From Enterococcus sp. BWR-S5 (GTDB lineage: Bacteria > Bacillota > Bacilli > Lactobacillales > Enterococcaceae), in NCBI RefSeq assembly GCF_016745255.1, contig NZ_JADOEQ010000006.1, forward strand, positions 62,001 to 126,000: a stretch of DNA of 64,000 bases, read 5' to 3'. The notes beneath the pieces are model-generated. The model saw only the letters and a program-made list of their open reading frames with translations, did no database searches and was not told where the DNA came from. The position numbers and the translations under genes were made by a program. This document shows positions 54,372-63,917 of the stretch, one piece after another. Each line of letters starts with the position of its first letter. Position 1 is the first letter of the stretch.

Positions 54372-54761
54372 ATGAAGATCAATGAAGTAAGTAAGAAATA
54401 TCAGCTATCCTTATCAACCTTGCGTTATTATGAAAAAATCGGATTGCTTGATCCGGTAGAAAGAATCAGCGGTATCCGACAATATGGGGAGAGTGATTTC
54501 GATCGAATTGAATTTATTCTCTGTATGAAGGAGTCCGGCTTAAGCCTTGAGATGATTAAGGAATATTTTGACCTCTATAAAGAGGGCGATCATACCTTAG
54601 AAAAACGCTTGGCTCTTTTACAAAAGCAAGAGCAGGAAACGAAAGAGAAGCTGGAGCGTGTACAGGCAACTTTAGATTATATCCATTATAAAATGGGGCT
54701 TACAAAGTCAAACATTAAAAAACGAGATAAGGCAAAAAGTGAGCCTGTTAAAAGCAGATAA
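54372..54761 (+). CDS. MerR-family transcriptional regulator
   Basis: A 129-residue regulator. The MerR winged helix is plain (MKINEVSKKYQLSLSTLRYYEKIGLLDPVER), followed by the second half of the DNA-binding domain and a coiled coil (about 78-108). No metal-binding cysteines lie in the C-terminus, so it resembles the aldehyde- or stress-sensing AdhR-like group. The DJ-1 family gene 100 bases downstream may be its target. Confidence 0.88.
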   Translation: MKINEVSKKYQLSLSTLRYYEKIGLLDPVERISGIRQYGESDFDRIEFILCMKESGLSLEMIKEYFDLYKEGDHTLEKRLALLQKQEQETKEKLERVQATLDYIHYKMGLTKSNIKKRDKAKSEPVKSR

Positions 54762-54860
54762 GTTTTGTAGAAAATGCTCTAAGATACTGAAACCGTAGAG
54801 GCGTTCTTAATTCTGTGGAGTGGTATCAGCTAGATAAAAAGTGAATGGAGGAATTGCCGA

Positions 54861-55442
54861 ATGAAGGTTTTAGTTTTACTGGCAAAAGGCTTTGAAACAA
54901 TGGAATTCAGTGTGTTTATCGATGTGCTTGGGTGGGCAGATAATGATTTTGGTGCGGCTATTCAGACAGTTACTTGCGGCATGGAGAAAACGGTCAATAG
55001 TACCTTTAATGTACAGGTTAATGTGGATGTACTGCTTGATGAAGTCAACGTGGATGACTATGCGGCGTTGGCAATACCGGGTGGTTTTGAAGAATACGGT
55101 TTTTATGAGGAAGCATACAGTGAACCGTTCTTGGAACTGATTCGCAGCTTTGAGCGTCAAGGAAAACCAGTAGCTTCCATTTGTGTAGCGGCTTTGCCAT
55201 TGGCTAAAAGCGGTATTTTGGCTGACCGCAAAGCAACGACTTACCATTTGAAGGATGGGTATCGCCAGAAGCAGCTGGCAGAGCTAGGCGTAGAAGTGTT
55301 GGCTAAGGAGCCGATTGTCATTGATCGACAGGTAATCACTTCCTATTGTCCTGAGACAGCGGTTCATGTTGCCTTTGAGCTGTTGGAGATGCTTTCAGAT
55401 AAAGAAATGCGTCAACAGGTAATGCACGCAATGGGGTATTAG
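54861..55442 (+). CDS. DJ-1/PfpI-family protein
   Basis: A 193-residue protein of the ThiJ/DJ-1 superfamily. The nucleophile elbow is SICVAALPLAKSG with its cysteine, and the acidic partner lies near the start (LLAKGFETMEFSVFID). Members act as deglycases, glyoxalases or chaperones against reactive aldehydes. A MerR regulator lies upstream, which would fit an aldehyde-stress response. GGAGG precedes the start. Confidence 0.88.
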   Translation: MKVLVLLAKGFETMEFSVFIDVLGWADNDFGAAIQTVTCGMEKTVNSTFNVQVNVDVLLDEVNVDDYAALAIPGGFEEYGFYEEAYSEPFLELIRSFERQGKPVASICVAALPLAKSGILADRKATTYHLKDGYRQKQLAELGVEVLAKEPIVIDRQVITSYCPETAVHVAFELLEMLSDKEMRQQVMHAMGY

Positions 55443-55513
55443 TGAATTACGAACAATATCTTTTTTTTTAGTTGCTTTCGTTCATGTTTTTGACGTTTCT
55501 TTTTAGTAATTAT

Positions 55514-55521
55514 GCTATAAT
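55514..55521 (+). promoter_or_regulatory. -10 element upstream of the ACT-domain gene
   Basis: TATAAT (55516-55521) with a TG just upstream, about 28 bases before the start codon. Confidence 0.5.
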
Positions 55522-55548
55522 AGGACAAACAAATGAGGAGGTTTATTT

Positions 55549-55818
55549 ATGCGGGCAGTTTTAACAGTAATCGGTAAGGATAAAGTAGGTATTATTGCGG
55601 GTGTCAGTACAAAGCTGGCAGAGCTGGAAATTAATATTTTGGATGTCTCTCAGACAATCATGGAGGAATACTTCACCATGATGATGATCCTTTCTTTTTC
55701 GGGAAAAGAAATCAATTTTGAGGCGATTCGTGAAGAACTGAATTTGCTGGGAAAAGAGCTTGGCGTGAAAATCAGTATTCAAAATGAAGAGATTTTTAAT
55801 GTCATGCATAAGCTGTAA
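55549..55818 (+). CDS. ACT domain protein, UPF0237 family
   Basis: An 89-residue stand-alone ACT domain (MRAVLTVIGKDKVGIIAGVSTKLAELEINILDVSQTIM is split by the usual ligand-binding loop after GKDKVG). Such domains bind amino acids or other small ligands. It is followed 37 bases later by the PFL/UPF0210 gene, a pairing conserved in many Firmicutes, so the two probably form one functional unit of unknown role. Confidence 0.9.
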   Translation: MRAVLTVIGKDKVGIIAGVSTKLAELEINILDVSQTIMEEYFTMMMILSFSGKEINFEAIREELNLLGKELGVKISIQNEEIFNVMHKL

Positions 55819-55864
55819 GAAATTTTGACGTGTTGTTCATTGAATAAAAGCAGGGGTGAAAATT

Positions 55865-57208
55865 TTGGAAACCAAGCAAATACTGGAAACAATCCGAATG
55901 ATCGAAGAAGAGAATCTGGATATTCGTACAATCACAATGGGGATTTCATTGTTGGATTGTATTGACAGTGACAGCGATAAGGCCTGTCAGAAAATATATG
56001 ATAAAATCACACGTGTCGCGAAGAATCTGGTACGAGTGGGTGAAGATATTGAAGCGGAGTATGGGATTCCGATTATCAATAAGCGGATTTCCGTGACACC
56101 TATCAGCATCATTGCAGCAGCCAGTCCTGATGAGGATTATGTCAAGTATGCAAAAACCTTGGACAAGGCAGCACAGGCAGTTGGTGTTAACTTTATCGGC
56201 GGCTTCAGTGCGTTAGTAGAAAAAGGCTATCAGTTTGGCGATGACCGCCTAATCAACTCCATTCCTCAGGCATTGGCAGAAACGGAGTTTGTCTGTTCCT
56301 CTGTCAATATTGGGTCAACGAGAGCCGGTATCAACATGGATGCGGTTCGTCATATGGGCTACATTATCAAAGAAACAGCAGCAAAATCCGATATGGGCTG
56401 TGCCAAGTTGGTTGTCTTTGCAAATGCAGTAGAGGACAATCCATTCATGGCGGGCGCTTTCCATGGAGTTGGTGAAGCAGACTGTGTAATCAACGTTGGG
56501 GTAAGTGGTCCTGGTGTTGTGAAGCGTGCATTGGAAAAGGTAAAAGGCGAACCGTTTGATGTGATTGCTGAAGTAGTGAAGCAAACCGCGTTTAAGATTA
56601 CAAGAATGGGACAATTAGTAGGACGAATTGCGTCTCAACGCTTGGATGTGCCTTTTGGAATTGTCGATTTATCTCTGGCGCCTACTCCGGCTGTTGGTGA
56701 TAGTGTTGCGCATATTCTGGAAGAAATGGGTCTGGAAAGTGTAGGAACACATGGAACGACAGCAGCTTTGGCATTACTAAATGATGCGGTGAAAAAAGGC
56801 GGCGTAATGGCATGTAATCACGTTGGTGGTCTTTCGGGCGCGTTCATTCCTGTCTCAGAGGATGCGGGTATGATTGATGCAGTCAATAATGGCGCATTGA
56901 ACCTTGAAAAACTGGAAGCTATGACAGCCATTTGTTCTGTTGGGTTGGATATGATTGCGATACCTGGAGCAACATCTGCGGAAACTATTGCAGCGATGAT
57001 TGCAGACGAAGCAGCAATCGGCGTGATTAATCATAAGACAACGGCTGTTCGGATTATTCCGGCAAAGAATACAGAGGTCGGCGACATGGTCGAATTTGGC
57101 GGTTTACTGGGAAGAGCACCTGTGATGAAAGTGAATCCTTATGCTTCTACGGACTTCATTTTACGTGGCGGACGGATTCCTGCGCCAATCCATTCGTTTA
57201 AAAATTAG
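55865..57208 (+). CDS. PFL family protein, UPF0210 (DUF711)
   Basis: A 447-residue protein of the DUF711 family, which shares the glycyl-radical/PFL-like fold but has no proven activity. Family segments include [15 protein letters not shown] near the start and [20 protein letters not shown] place the start at TTG 55865 because AGGGGTG ends six bases before it. The alternative GTG at 55856 lies inside that ribosome binding site. It pairs with the upstream ACT domain protein. Confidence 0.88.
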   Translation: METKQILETIRMIEEENLDIRTITMGISLLDCIDSDSDKACQKIYDKITRVAKNLVRVGEDIEAEYGIPIINKRISVTPISIIAAASPDEDYVKYAKTLDKAAQAVGVNFIGGFSALVEKGYQFGDDRLINSIPQALAETEFVCSSVNIGSTRAGINMDAVRHMGYIIKETAAKSDMGCAKLVVFANAVEDNPFMAGAFHGVGEADCVINVGVSGPGVVKRALEKVKGEPFDVIAEVVKQTAFKITRMGQLVGRIASQRLDVPFGIVDLSLAPTPAVGDSVAHILEEMGLESVGTHGTTAALALLNDAVKKGGVMACNHVGGLSGAFIPVSEDAGMIDAVNNGALNLEKLEAMTAICSVGLDMIAIPGATSAETIAAMIADEAAIGVINHKTTAVRIIPAKNTEVGDMVEFGGLLGRAPVMKVNPYASTDFILRGGRIPAPIHSFKN

Positions 57209-57286
57209 TATATAAATATTTCATTTTTGAGCAATAAAATAGATATGGATATGTTATAATGATTTTTGTAAGGAGGGTGATATCAG

Positions 57287-57676
57287 TTGGAAATTAAACG
57301 TCAACAAGAATTAGTGGAGGGCTTCCACTATGATATGCGCAAACCAGATGCAGAAGTTGATACACAACTACGTGTAGGATTTTCTCCAATCGAATCTAAG
57401 GATGAGAACTATCCTGCTGAAAATACAATTATTGCGTCACGCTTGGAGTTTCGTCTGGCTTTTGACGAGTATGTATTGTCAGGAGCGGTTAGCCAAGTTT
57501 CTCACATTATCAATCGTAAAATCGTCGACCAACAAGATTTGTCTCAAGAAGATGTAGACGAATTGGTTGCTCCGTTGTTTGATATCGTGAAACGTCTGGC
57601 CTATGAAGTGACAGAAATTGCTTTAGATAAGCCGGGAATCCAATTAAACTTCCAGTCATCACAGCCGGAAGAATAA
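57287..57676 (+). CDS. DUF1149 family protein
   Basis: A 129-residue protein of a family largely confined to Lactobacillales. Its fold resembles SecB, judging from length and strands. It begins at TTG 57287 after GGAGGGTGA. A TATAAT with upstream TG lies at 57255-57260. Function unknown; the SecB resemblance is remembered, not tested. A strong terminator follows. Confidence 0.82.
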   Translation: MEIKRQQELVEGFHYDMRKPDAEVDTQLRVGFSPIESKDENYPAENTIIASRLEFRLAFDEYVLSGAVSQVSHIINRKIVDQQDLSQEDVDELVAPLFDIVKRLAYEVTEIALDKPGIQLNFQSSQPEE

Positions 57677-57685
57677 TAACAGATA

Positions 57686-57724
57686 AAAAGTAGTGATAGC
57701 CAAAGGCTATCACTACTTTTGTTT
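57686..57724 (+). terminator. Strong terminator after the DUF1149 gene
   Basis: A perfect 16-base stem with a three-base loop (arms 57686-57701 and 57705-57720), followed by T-rich sequence. Confidence 0.88.
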
Positions 57725-57789
57725 TTGTATCATGCAATAAGCAAAAAAATCGCTTTTCTTCCTTTTAATAAGTTAAAATGACTGTATCA

Positions 57790-57828
57790 CTGAATTATTT
57801 TCAGGGCAGCTGCTGAAGAGCGGCTGCC
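57790..57828 (+). promoter_or_regulatory. Tandem hairpins in the tcyP leader
   Basis: CTGAA/TTCAG (57790-57804) is followed directly by GGCAGC-GC paired with GC-GCTGCC (57805-57828). They may control tcyP, but no known riboswitch or T-box signature is seen. Confidence 0.35.
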
Positions 57829-57889
57829 GGGAACCTTTACTTCCTTTGATGGACTTGTCATTAAAATAAATGAACATGGGAGGAAAAAA

Positions 57890-59278
57890 ATGACAACACT
57901 CATCACAGTTTTAGTGGTTCTTGCATTTCTTGGTGTAGTATACGCCTTTTATCGGATGCAGGCAAAACACTTGAAATTCTCAACACGTGTATTTTCAGCG
58001 TTAGGCGTAGGTATCGTATTGGGTGCAATTATTCAAATCGCTTTTGGTACGCAAAGCGATATTACTACTCAGGCAATGGAATGGATCGGAATCATTGGTA
58101 ATGGTTATGTGGCGTTACTGCAAATGCTGATAATGCCATTGGTATTTGTTTCTATCGTAGGAGCATTTACAAAAATGAAGGAGTCGAACAAGCTGGGAAA
58201 AATCAGCTTTAGCGTTTTGGCGACTTTATTAGGAACGACAGCAGCTGCTGCCTTAATTGGTTACGGCAGTACCGTTTTATTTGGATTACAGGGAGCACAG
58301 TTTACTGAAGGTACAGCAGAAACTGCTCGTATCGCAGAATTGGCAACTAGACAGGAAACTATTGAAAATCTGTCTATCCCTCAACAAATTCTGTCTTTTA
58401 TTCCTAAAAATGTTTTTGCGGATCTTGCAGGAACTCGAGCAACAAGTACAATCGGAGTTGTTATCTTTGCGGCCTTTGTAGGGATTGCCTATCTGGGTGT
58501 GAAGAAGAAAGCGCCGAAAGAAGCAGAATTTTTTGCTAACTTGATTGATAGCTTGTATAAAATCGTTATGAGAATCGTTACACTTGTTTTACGTTTAACA
58601 CCTTATGGGGTCTTGGCGTTGATGACAAATGTTGTCGCAACAAGTGATTTCGAAGCAATTCTAAATTTAGGTAAATTTGTCGTGGCATCCTATGCTGCAT
58701 TGATCGTTGTTCTGCTGCTTCATTTAGTTATTTTGACAGCAATCAAGGTTAACCCGTTGAACTATTTGAAGAAGGCTTTTCCAGTATTGAGCTTTGCCTT
58801 CACTTCAAGATCAAGCGCAGGGGCACTGCCTTTAAATATTGAAACACAAACAAAAGCGCTGGGTGTTGATGAAACAACAGCAAATTTTGCAGCCAGCTTT
58901 GGCTTGTCAATCGGTCAGAATGGTTGTGCCGGCGTCTATCCTGCAATGTTGGCAACGATCGTTGCACCAACTGTAGGGATTGATGTCTTCAGTTTGGAAT
59001 TTATTCTGATGCTGGTAGCAATCGTAACAATCAGTTCGTTTGGTGTAGCCGGCGTCGGCGGTGGAGCAACGTTTGCTTCATTGATTGTTCTTGGCGCAAT
59101 GAATCTTCCGGTAGCAATCGTTGGTTTGGTTATTTCTGTAGAACCATTGATTGATATGGCTAGAACAGCTGTGAATGTTAGCGATAGTATGGTAGCCGGT
59201 ATGGTAGCCAGCTCGCGCATCGATCAGCTGGATCGGTCAGTTCTTACGGATGAAGAGTTAGTAGTAGAAGCAAAATAA
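57890..59278 (+). CDS. tcyP: L-cystine/dicarboxylate symporter, TcyP type
   Basis: A 462-residue DAACS-family sodium or proton symporter with eight membrane segments and two re-entrant loops. The first loop (SFAFTSRSSAGALPLNIET) and the helix-7 area (GLSIGQNGCAGVYPAMLA) match the cystine transporters TcyP/YhcL better than glutamate carriers. The ribosome binding site is GGGAGG. It is monocistronic with a terminator after it. Cystine import would suit the sulfur-handling operon at 47 kb, though the two are not linked. Confidence 0.9.
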   Translation: MTTLITVLVVLAFLGVVYAFYRMQAKHLKFSTRVFSALGVGIVLGAIIQIAFGTQSDITTQAMEWIGIIGNGYVALLQMLIMPLVFVSIVGAFTKMKESNKLGKISFSVLATLLGTTAAAALIGYGSTVLFGLQGAQFTEGTAETARIAELATRQETIENLSIPQQILSFIPKNVFADLAGTRATSTIGVVIFAAFVGIAYLGVKKKAPKEAEFFANLIDSLYKIVMRIVTLVLRLTPYGVLALMTNVVATSDFEAILNLGKFVVASYAALIVVLLLHLVILTAIKVNPLNYLKKAFPVLSFAFTSRSSAGALPLNIETQTKALGVDETTANFAASFGLSIGQNGCAGVYPAMLATIVAPTVGIDVFSLEFILMLVAIVTISSFGVAGVGGGATFASLIVLGAMNLPVAIVGLVISVEPLIDMARTAVNVSDSMVAGMVASSRIDQLDRSVLTDEELVVEAK

Positions 59279-59292
59279 TGACTGAATAATAG

Positions 59293-59340
59293 AAAGACAC
59301 TACCGGGAAAAAAACAGGATTCCCGGTAGTGTCTTTTTGT
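59293..59340. terminator. Bidirectional terminator after tcyP
   Basis: A perfect 17-base stem (arms 59293-59309 and 59320-59336), beginning AAAGACACTACCGGG, with T's after it. Confidence 0.88.
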
Positions 59341-59367
59341 CGTTCATTTTTTAGAGTTGCTGATTGG

Positions 59368-59703
59368 TCAACCAACTTCTTGGTTTTCAACCAGCTCTTG
59401 GTAAGAGGTGCCCCAGTCCAGCATGGCATCCAGTATCGATTTTAAGCTGTAGCCAACATCGGTTAAGGTATATTCAACTCTTGGTGGTACTTCTGCAAAA
59501 ATCTCTCGGGTTAACAAGCCATCTGCTTCCATCGCTCGTAGGTTGCTTGTCAGAACTTTTTTAGAAATCGTACCAATCGAGCGTTGCAGCTCGCCAAATC
59601 TTTTTGTTCCATCCATCAAGTCGCGGAGAATAAGAACCTTCCAACGATCGCTGATGAGCATTAAGGTTGTTTCAACCGGGCATTTAGGTAATGGTTTATT
59701 CAA
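59368..59703 (-). CDS. HxlR-family transcriptional regulator
   Basis: A 111-residue winged-helix regulator. The family pattern is CPVETTLMLISDRWKVLILRDL, then KRFGELQRSIGTISKKVLT and the wing VEYTLTDVG. The conserved N-terminal Cys is present and may sense thiol or aldehyde stress. I place the start at TTG 59703, since AAAGGAGG lies just upstream. It is divergent from an NAD(P)-binding protein gene, with a palindromic operator between them. Confidence 0.9.
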   Translation of the reverse strand: MNKPLPKCPVETTLMLISDRWKVLILRDLMDGTKRFGELQRSIGTISKKVLTSNLRAMEADGLLTREIFAEVPPRVEYTLTDVGYSLKSILDAMLDWGTSYQELVENQEVG

Positions 59704-59725
59704 TTCTGTTCCTCCTTTTTTAAAG

Positions 59726-59749
59726 GTTACTTTTGGGTACCTAGGTAAC
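59726..59749. promoter_or_regulatory. Probable HxlR operator
   Basis: An inverted repeat with GTTAC at one end and GTAAC at the other, centred on GGGTACCT. It lies between the divergent HxlR and NAD(P)-binding protein genes. Confidence 0.65.
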
Positions 59750-59847
59750 AAAAAAGTGCTTACTTTACATTAGTGACTTATGGAGCTATTATAAGGTTAA
59801 CGACCTACAAAAACAAGTGGGAATATGAATTAATGGAGGAATAAAGA

Positions 59848-60477
59848 ATGAAAATCGCAGTCGTTGCAGCAAATGGTAAGGCAGGAAGTTTAATAGTAGA
59901 GGAAGCAGTGGCACGTGGTCATGAGGTGACAGCTATTGTCCGTCATGAAAATAAAACAAAGGCTCAGAATCAGCTGGTAAAAGATTTATATGATTTGACG
60001 AGGGAGGATTTGCAGGATTTTGATGCTGCTGTAGATGCCTTTGGAGTGTTCGATCCTGATAAGCTGGACGAGCATCAAACTTCTTTGAAGCATTTAGCAG
60101 ATAGCTTGAGCGGAACAGCTACACGCTTATTGGTAGTTGGTGGAGCAGGCAGTTTGTATGTGAATCCAGAGCATACAATCAAGTTGATGGATACACCGGA
60201 TTTTCCTGACGCTTTTAAAGGGCTGGCATCAAATATGGGAAAAGCGCTTGATGTGTTGAAAACACGTGATGATGTGAACTGGATATATATTAGTCCGGCA
60301 GCTGATTTTCAAGCGGACGGTGAGAAAACAGGCAGCTATCAAGTGGCAGGTGAAGAGCTGACGGTGAACAGCGAAGGGGAAAGTGTTATCAGCTATGCTG
60401 ATTATGCGATTGCCATGATCGATGAAATCGAAAACGGTAAGCATAGTAAAGAACGGATTTCAGTTGTTTCTAAATAA
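59848..60477 (+). CDS. NAD(P)-binding SDR-like protein (YwnB type)
   Basis: A 209-residue atypical short-chain dehydrogenase. The Rossmann motif at the N-terminus (MKIAVVAANGKAGSLIVEEA) has Ala in place of the first Gly. LLVVGGAGSLY and WIYISPAADF are as in the YwnB/NmrA-like group. It is probably a quinone, flavin or aldehyde stress reductase controlled by the divergent HxlR protein. GGAGG precedes the start. Confidence 0.85.
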   Translation: MKIAVVAANGKAGSLIVEEAVARGHEVTAIVRHENKTKAQNQLVKDLYDLTREDLQDFDAAVDAFGVFDPDKLDEHQTSLKHLADSLSGTATRLLVVGGAGSLYVNPEHTIKLMDTPDFPDAFKGLASNMGKALDVLKTRDDVNWIYISPAADFQADGEKTGSYQVAGEELTVNSEGESVISYADYAIAMIDEIENGKHSKERISVVSK

Positions 60478-60504
60478 TCAGTTATAAATGGATAAAATGA
60501 GTAG

Positions 60505-60538
60505 GAGCATCGACGGGTTAAGTCGATGCTCTTTTTTT
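60505..60538 (+). terminator. Terminator after the SDR-like gene
   Basis: Arms GAGCATCGAC and GTCGATGCTC, with seven T's. Confidence 0.85.
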
Positions 60539-60843
60539 ATGGATAAAGGTATTATAAATTTTTTCAAGCTGTGTCACTCCAGAGATATCAGGAGTAGGAA
60601 GGAAAAAAAGAGGCACTGCCAAGTTTCACGAGCTCATTCAGCTTTTCTAAAGTAGTTGTACGAACGACACACTTATTAAACAAGTAGCTTTTTTACAGGC
60701 AATCTAAATGCTATTTTCGGAGGCAATAGACGATTTTTATCAAAACTTTATTTTTCCTGTACAGCGGCTTTATTGTTCAATGCTAGAGTAAGAGTTAGAC
60801 AAGCGTTGGTAGTGTCAAATTTTTATAGGTTAGGAGATAAGGG
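60539..60843 (+). other. Intergenic region before the ABC transporter operon
   Basis: About 300 bases without a gene. The segment TTCACGAGCTCATTCAGC at 60625-60642 recurs, with a four-base insertion, at 14542-14563. TGCTAGAGT near 60781 could be a -10 element. Nothing else was seen. Confidence 0.35.
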
Positions 60844-61587
60844 ATGGTAGTAAAAGAAAATCATATATTGGAATTAAGCAATCTGACAAAAAAGCTGGGG
60901 AATCAAATACTTGTAGATGATTTGAGTTTCTCTTTAAGAAAAGGAGAGATATATGGATTCCTCGGTCCAAATGGTTCCGGAAAAACAACGACTTTACGCA
61001 TGATTAGTGGGTTGGTCTTTCCTACAAGCGGAGAAATCAAGGTGCACGGATATTCTGTTGATAAGGAACAACAGCAGGCAATTTCCTATATAGGCAGTAT
61101 TATTGAGAATCCAGCGTTCTATTTGAACCTCACTGCGGAGCAAAACTTAAAGCTGAGTGGTGCATTATCTGATTCAAAAATTTGTTCTGAAAGAATCAAT
61201 GAGGTGTTGGATATTGTTAAGCTGAAAGAGGTGAAAAAGCAAAAAGTTAAAACCTTTTCACTTGGCATGAAGCAGCGTTTGGGATTAGCTAATGCATTAC
61301 TTTGTCAACCGGCATTGATTTTATTGGATGAGCCAACGAATGGGGTTGATCCGGTTGGTTTGCGGGAAATGAAGAGATTGATTAAACATTTAGCAAAAGA
61401 GGAGCAGATTACATTTTTGATTTCCAGTCACATGCTTCGGGAAATCGAGGATCTATGCGACAGGGCAGCTATTATTCAAAATGGGCGATTAATTGAGAAC
61501 GGTAAAGTTTCTGCTCTTTTAAAAAAATACAAAGCAGATAATTTAGAAGATGTTTTCTTTTGTGCCGTAGAGGAGGCAGAGAAATGA
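60844..61587 (+). CDS. ABC transporter ATP-binding protein, BcrA/lantibiotic-immunity type
   Basis: A 247-residue ATPase. Walker A GPNGSGKTT, Q-loop region YIGSIIENPAFYLNLTAEQN, signature TFSLGMKQRLGLANAL and Walker B LILLDEPTNGVDP are intact. The Q-loop form ENPAFY is typical of BcrA and lantibiotic-immunity exporters. It overlaps the first permease by four bases. With two permeases and a two-component system downstream it forms a peptide-antibiotic resistance module. Confidence 0.9.
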   Translation: MVVKENHILELSNLTKKLGNQILVDDLSFSLRKGEIYGFLGPNGSGKTTTLRMISGLVFPTSGEIKVHGYSVDKEQQQAISYIGSIIENPAFYLNLTAEQNLKLSGALSDSKICSERINEVLDIVKLKEVKKQKVKTFSLGMKQRLGLANALLCQPALILLDEPTNGVDPVGLREMKRLIKHLAKEEQITFLISSHMLREIEDLCDRAAIIQNGRLIENGKVSALLKKYKADNLEDVFFCAVEEAEK

Positions 61588-62366
61588 AAAAGATGGGTAT
61601 ATTATTGTGGTTTGAGACAAAAAGGATGTTGTTTTCAAGAAGCATGGCGGTCTATATGGGCATCTATTTTATCAATTACTTATTATCTGCAGTTTTCTTC
61701 AAGCTTTATGGTAGTGAAGGTACAGTTTTATCTGTTGGAAATGCCCAATCCTTTCCTATTCAGCATCTTCAGGCAAGTTATTTGTTTACGGGAATATTCA
61801 TTGCAATTTACACCGCCCAAATCACTGTTCAGGAGCGGAGTGAAGGCACCGTTAAATTTGTTTTGCTGAGACCCGTTAGCAGAAGTGTTTATTATATTAC
61901 TCGACTGTTATTATTGCTCCTTTTTTCTATAGTAATCACGTTAATGATGATTACATTAAGTTATGTGGTTGGTTTGCTGTTTTTCGGCTGGGGCGATCAG
62001 TTGGTTTTTCATTCTCAGCGATTAAGTGGGAGTGCCGGGGTTATTTTAACCCTGATAAGTGGCGCGGCATTTGCTTTAAGTTATTTTATTTTTTCGTTGA
62101 TTGTTTTAGTTATCAGTACATGCTGTAATCGATTGTTGGAGAGTGTGATTGCAACAGGGATTCTTTTAATTATTGGTGAATATACTGAACTGTTTCCCGC
62201 AATAAAACAGTATACAATTTTTCATCAAATGTATTTCTTTTGTGTAGATATTTTTGAACAGCCATCAACGAAAATTATGGAAAGTCTTCTTAGTCTGCTG
62301 ATTTATGGTTTGTTCTTTGGTGTAGTTGGCTATCTGTTATTCCGAAAAAAAGACCTATATGTCTAG
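61584..62366 (+). CDS. ABC-2 type permease subunit
   Basis: A 260-residue membrane protein with six hydrophobic segments. The pattern YTAQITVQERSEGTVKFVLLRPVSR, after the second helix, is typical of bacitracin- and lantibiotic-type permeases. AGAGGAGG lies before the ATG at 61584, which overlaps the ATPase stop codon. The next permease begins 15 bases later. Confidence 0.88.
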   Translation: MKKMGILLWFETKRMLFSRSMAVYMGIYFINYLLSAVFFKLYGSEGTVLSVGNAQSFPIQHLQASYLFTGIFIAIYTAQITVQERSEGTVKFVLLRPVSRSVYYITRLLLLLLFSIVITLMMITLSYVVGLLFFGWGDQLVFHSQRLSGSAGVILTLISGAAFALSYFIFSLIVLVISTCCNRLLESVIATGILLIIGEYTELFPAIKQYTIFHQMYFFCVDIFEQPSTKIMESLLSLLIYGLFFGVVGYLLFRKKDLYV

Positions 62367-62381
62367 ATGAGGAGAGGAGTT

Positions 62382-63092
62382 ATGAAAAAACAATTGCTAT
62401 ATGAAATGAAAAAGTTTTTCTTTCAGCAACGAAATTACTTAATTCTGGCCACAGTATTTATTGTTAGTGGGCTATGTGCGTTGCTGCTGTCTCAAAAAGG
62501 GCTTGCTGGAATAGATATTGTGGATAGGAGCTTGGCGTTCTTTCGGCCAATCGGGTGGCTTCTTTGCGGCTATACCATGTGCGATATACTAGGTCATGAT
62601 TATCATTATAAAACAATGAAAAACGTACTGCCTCATGTAAGCAGAAACAATTATTTATTTGCTAAATTACTTATTTCAGGTATTGCCGGAATTGCTTTTT
62701 TTATCCTCCACTTATCAGCTACAACAGTTGTTGCATTTGCCTTATCACTAAAGTGGGAAGCTCAATGGATTGGTTCATTTTTCATTATTGCTCTCGGTGT
62801 TCTGGCGGGGGTCTGTTGCTTGCTTAGCTTCATTATTTTTTCAATCATCTTTTTTGATAATGAAGCTGTTGCTGTAGGTCTTTCTCTTGGCGTAGTCATT
62901 TTGCAGTTTATTTTGGAGTCGATTGAGCCTTTGAGTAATTATCTGCCAACTCTTTGGCCAGTGGTATTTCCTGGTTTACTTCGAACAAATAATAGTTTGA
63001 TAGGCTGGATTTTGGCAGGAGCTATATTGTTTTCCTTTGTGTTGATATTTTCAACGATGCGTCATTTTAAAAAGAAGGATATTTTCCTTTGA
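62382..63092 (+). CDS. ABC-2 type permease subunit
   Basis: A 236-residue membrane protein with six hydrophobic segments. The cytoplasmic segment after helix 2 (DILGHDYHYKTMKNVLPHVSR) parallels that in the first permease, so the two form a heterodimer. GAGGAGAGG precedes the ATG at 62382. The response regulator follows after 138 bases. Confidence 0.87.
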   Translation: MKKQLLYEMKKFFFQQRNYLILATVFIVSGLCALLLSQKGLAGIDIVDRSLAFFRPIGWLLCGYTMCDILGHDYHYKTMKNVLPHVSRNNYLFAKLLISGIAGIAFFILHLSATTVVAFALSLKWEAQWIGSFFIIALGVLAGVCCLLSFIIFSIIFFDNEAVAVGLSLGVVILQFILESIEPLSNYLPTLWPVVFPGLLRTNNSLIGWILAGAILFSFVLIFSTMRHFKKKDIFL

Positions 63093-63230
63093 ATTGAGCG
63101 CTCCAAATCGTGAGCAAGTGATGTAAAAATAGAAATAATTGGTGGCATATTTTATGATATACTGCATATATTATATAGGCAGATGTGAATAGATAATATG
63201 TGTAAACTGGATAGAAGTCGGAGGAATGTT

Positions 63231-63917
63231 ATGGATAGAAAGAGAATACTGGTGATTGAAGATGCGATTGAGCTTGCGGAAATGATTCGCAAATATCTTG
63301 CGAATGAGCAGTATAGTGTCTCGCTATTGTCCAATGGCAGTGAAGCATTGACTATGATTGGTATGCTTCAGCCGGATATGATTTTACTGGATCTGATGCT
63401 TCCCGGAACGGACGGCTTGGAAATTCTCCGACAGGTAAGAACGGTCTCTATGGTACCGATTATTATTATCAGTGCAAAAGAAACAGAGTTAGACCGCATC
63501 TTAGGACTGAAAATCGGAGCTGATGATTACATGACAAAGCCCTTTTCTATGAAGGAAATGGTGGCGCGAGTAGAAGCTCTTTTTCGTCGGACAGAAGCCA
63601 ACCAACCTATAAACAACAAGAAGAGGTTTCGTTTTGCCAATATTTCAGTTGATGAGGTCTCGCGAGTAGTTATGCGTGAGGATAAGGAGCTGTATTTGAC
63701 AGCAAAGGAGTTTGATTTATTGATTTGTTTATTGAAACACCCAAGACAGGTATTGAGCAAAGAACAGCTTTATCATCACGTTTGGGGTGTACATGAGTAT
63801 GGGGAAAATCATACAGTGACAATCCACATTCAAAAAATCAGGGAAAAGCTTGGCAAGGATAACGGTATAACGACTGTTCGTGGTGCGGGATATCGTTTTG
63901 ATGGAGGGATAGAATGA
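63231..63917 (+). CDS. OmpR/PhoB-family response regulator
   Basis: A 228-residue regulator. Receiver domain with IEDAIELAEM, Asp54 in MILLDLMLPGTDG and the lysine in DYMTKPFS; C-terminal winged helix with LTAKEFDLLICLLKHPRQVLS and TVRGAGYRF. CGGAGGAA precedes the ATG at 63231. It overlaps the next gene by four bases. It probably controls the adjacent ABC transporter in response to a peptide antibiotic. Confidence 0.93.
   Translation: MDRKRILVIEDAIELAEMIRKYLANEQYSVSLLSNGSEALTMIGMLQPDMILLDLMLPGTDGLEILRQVRTVSMVPIIIISAKETELDRILGLKIGADDYMTKPFSMKEMVARVEALFRRTEANQPINNKKRFRFANISVDEVSRVVMREDKELYLTAKEFDLLICLLKHPRQVLSKEQLYHHVWGVHEYGENHTVTIHIQKIREKLGKDNGITTVRGAGYRFDGGIE

Noticed and set aside
57790-57889. 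T-box or SAM riboswitch upstream of tcyP
   Set aside because: Neither the T-box antiterminator sequence (TGGNACCGCG) nor a SAM-aptamer core is present; only simple hairpins remain.
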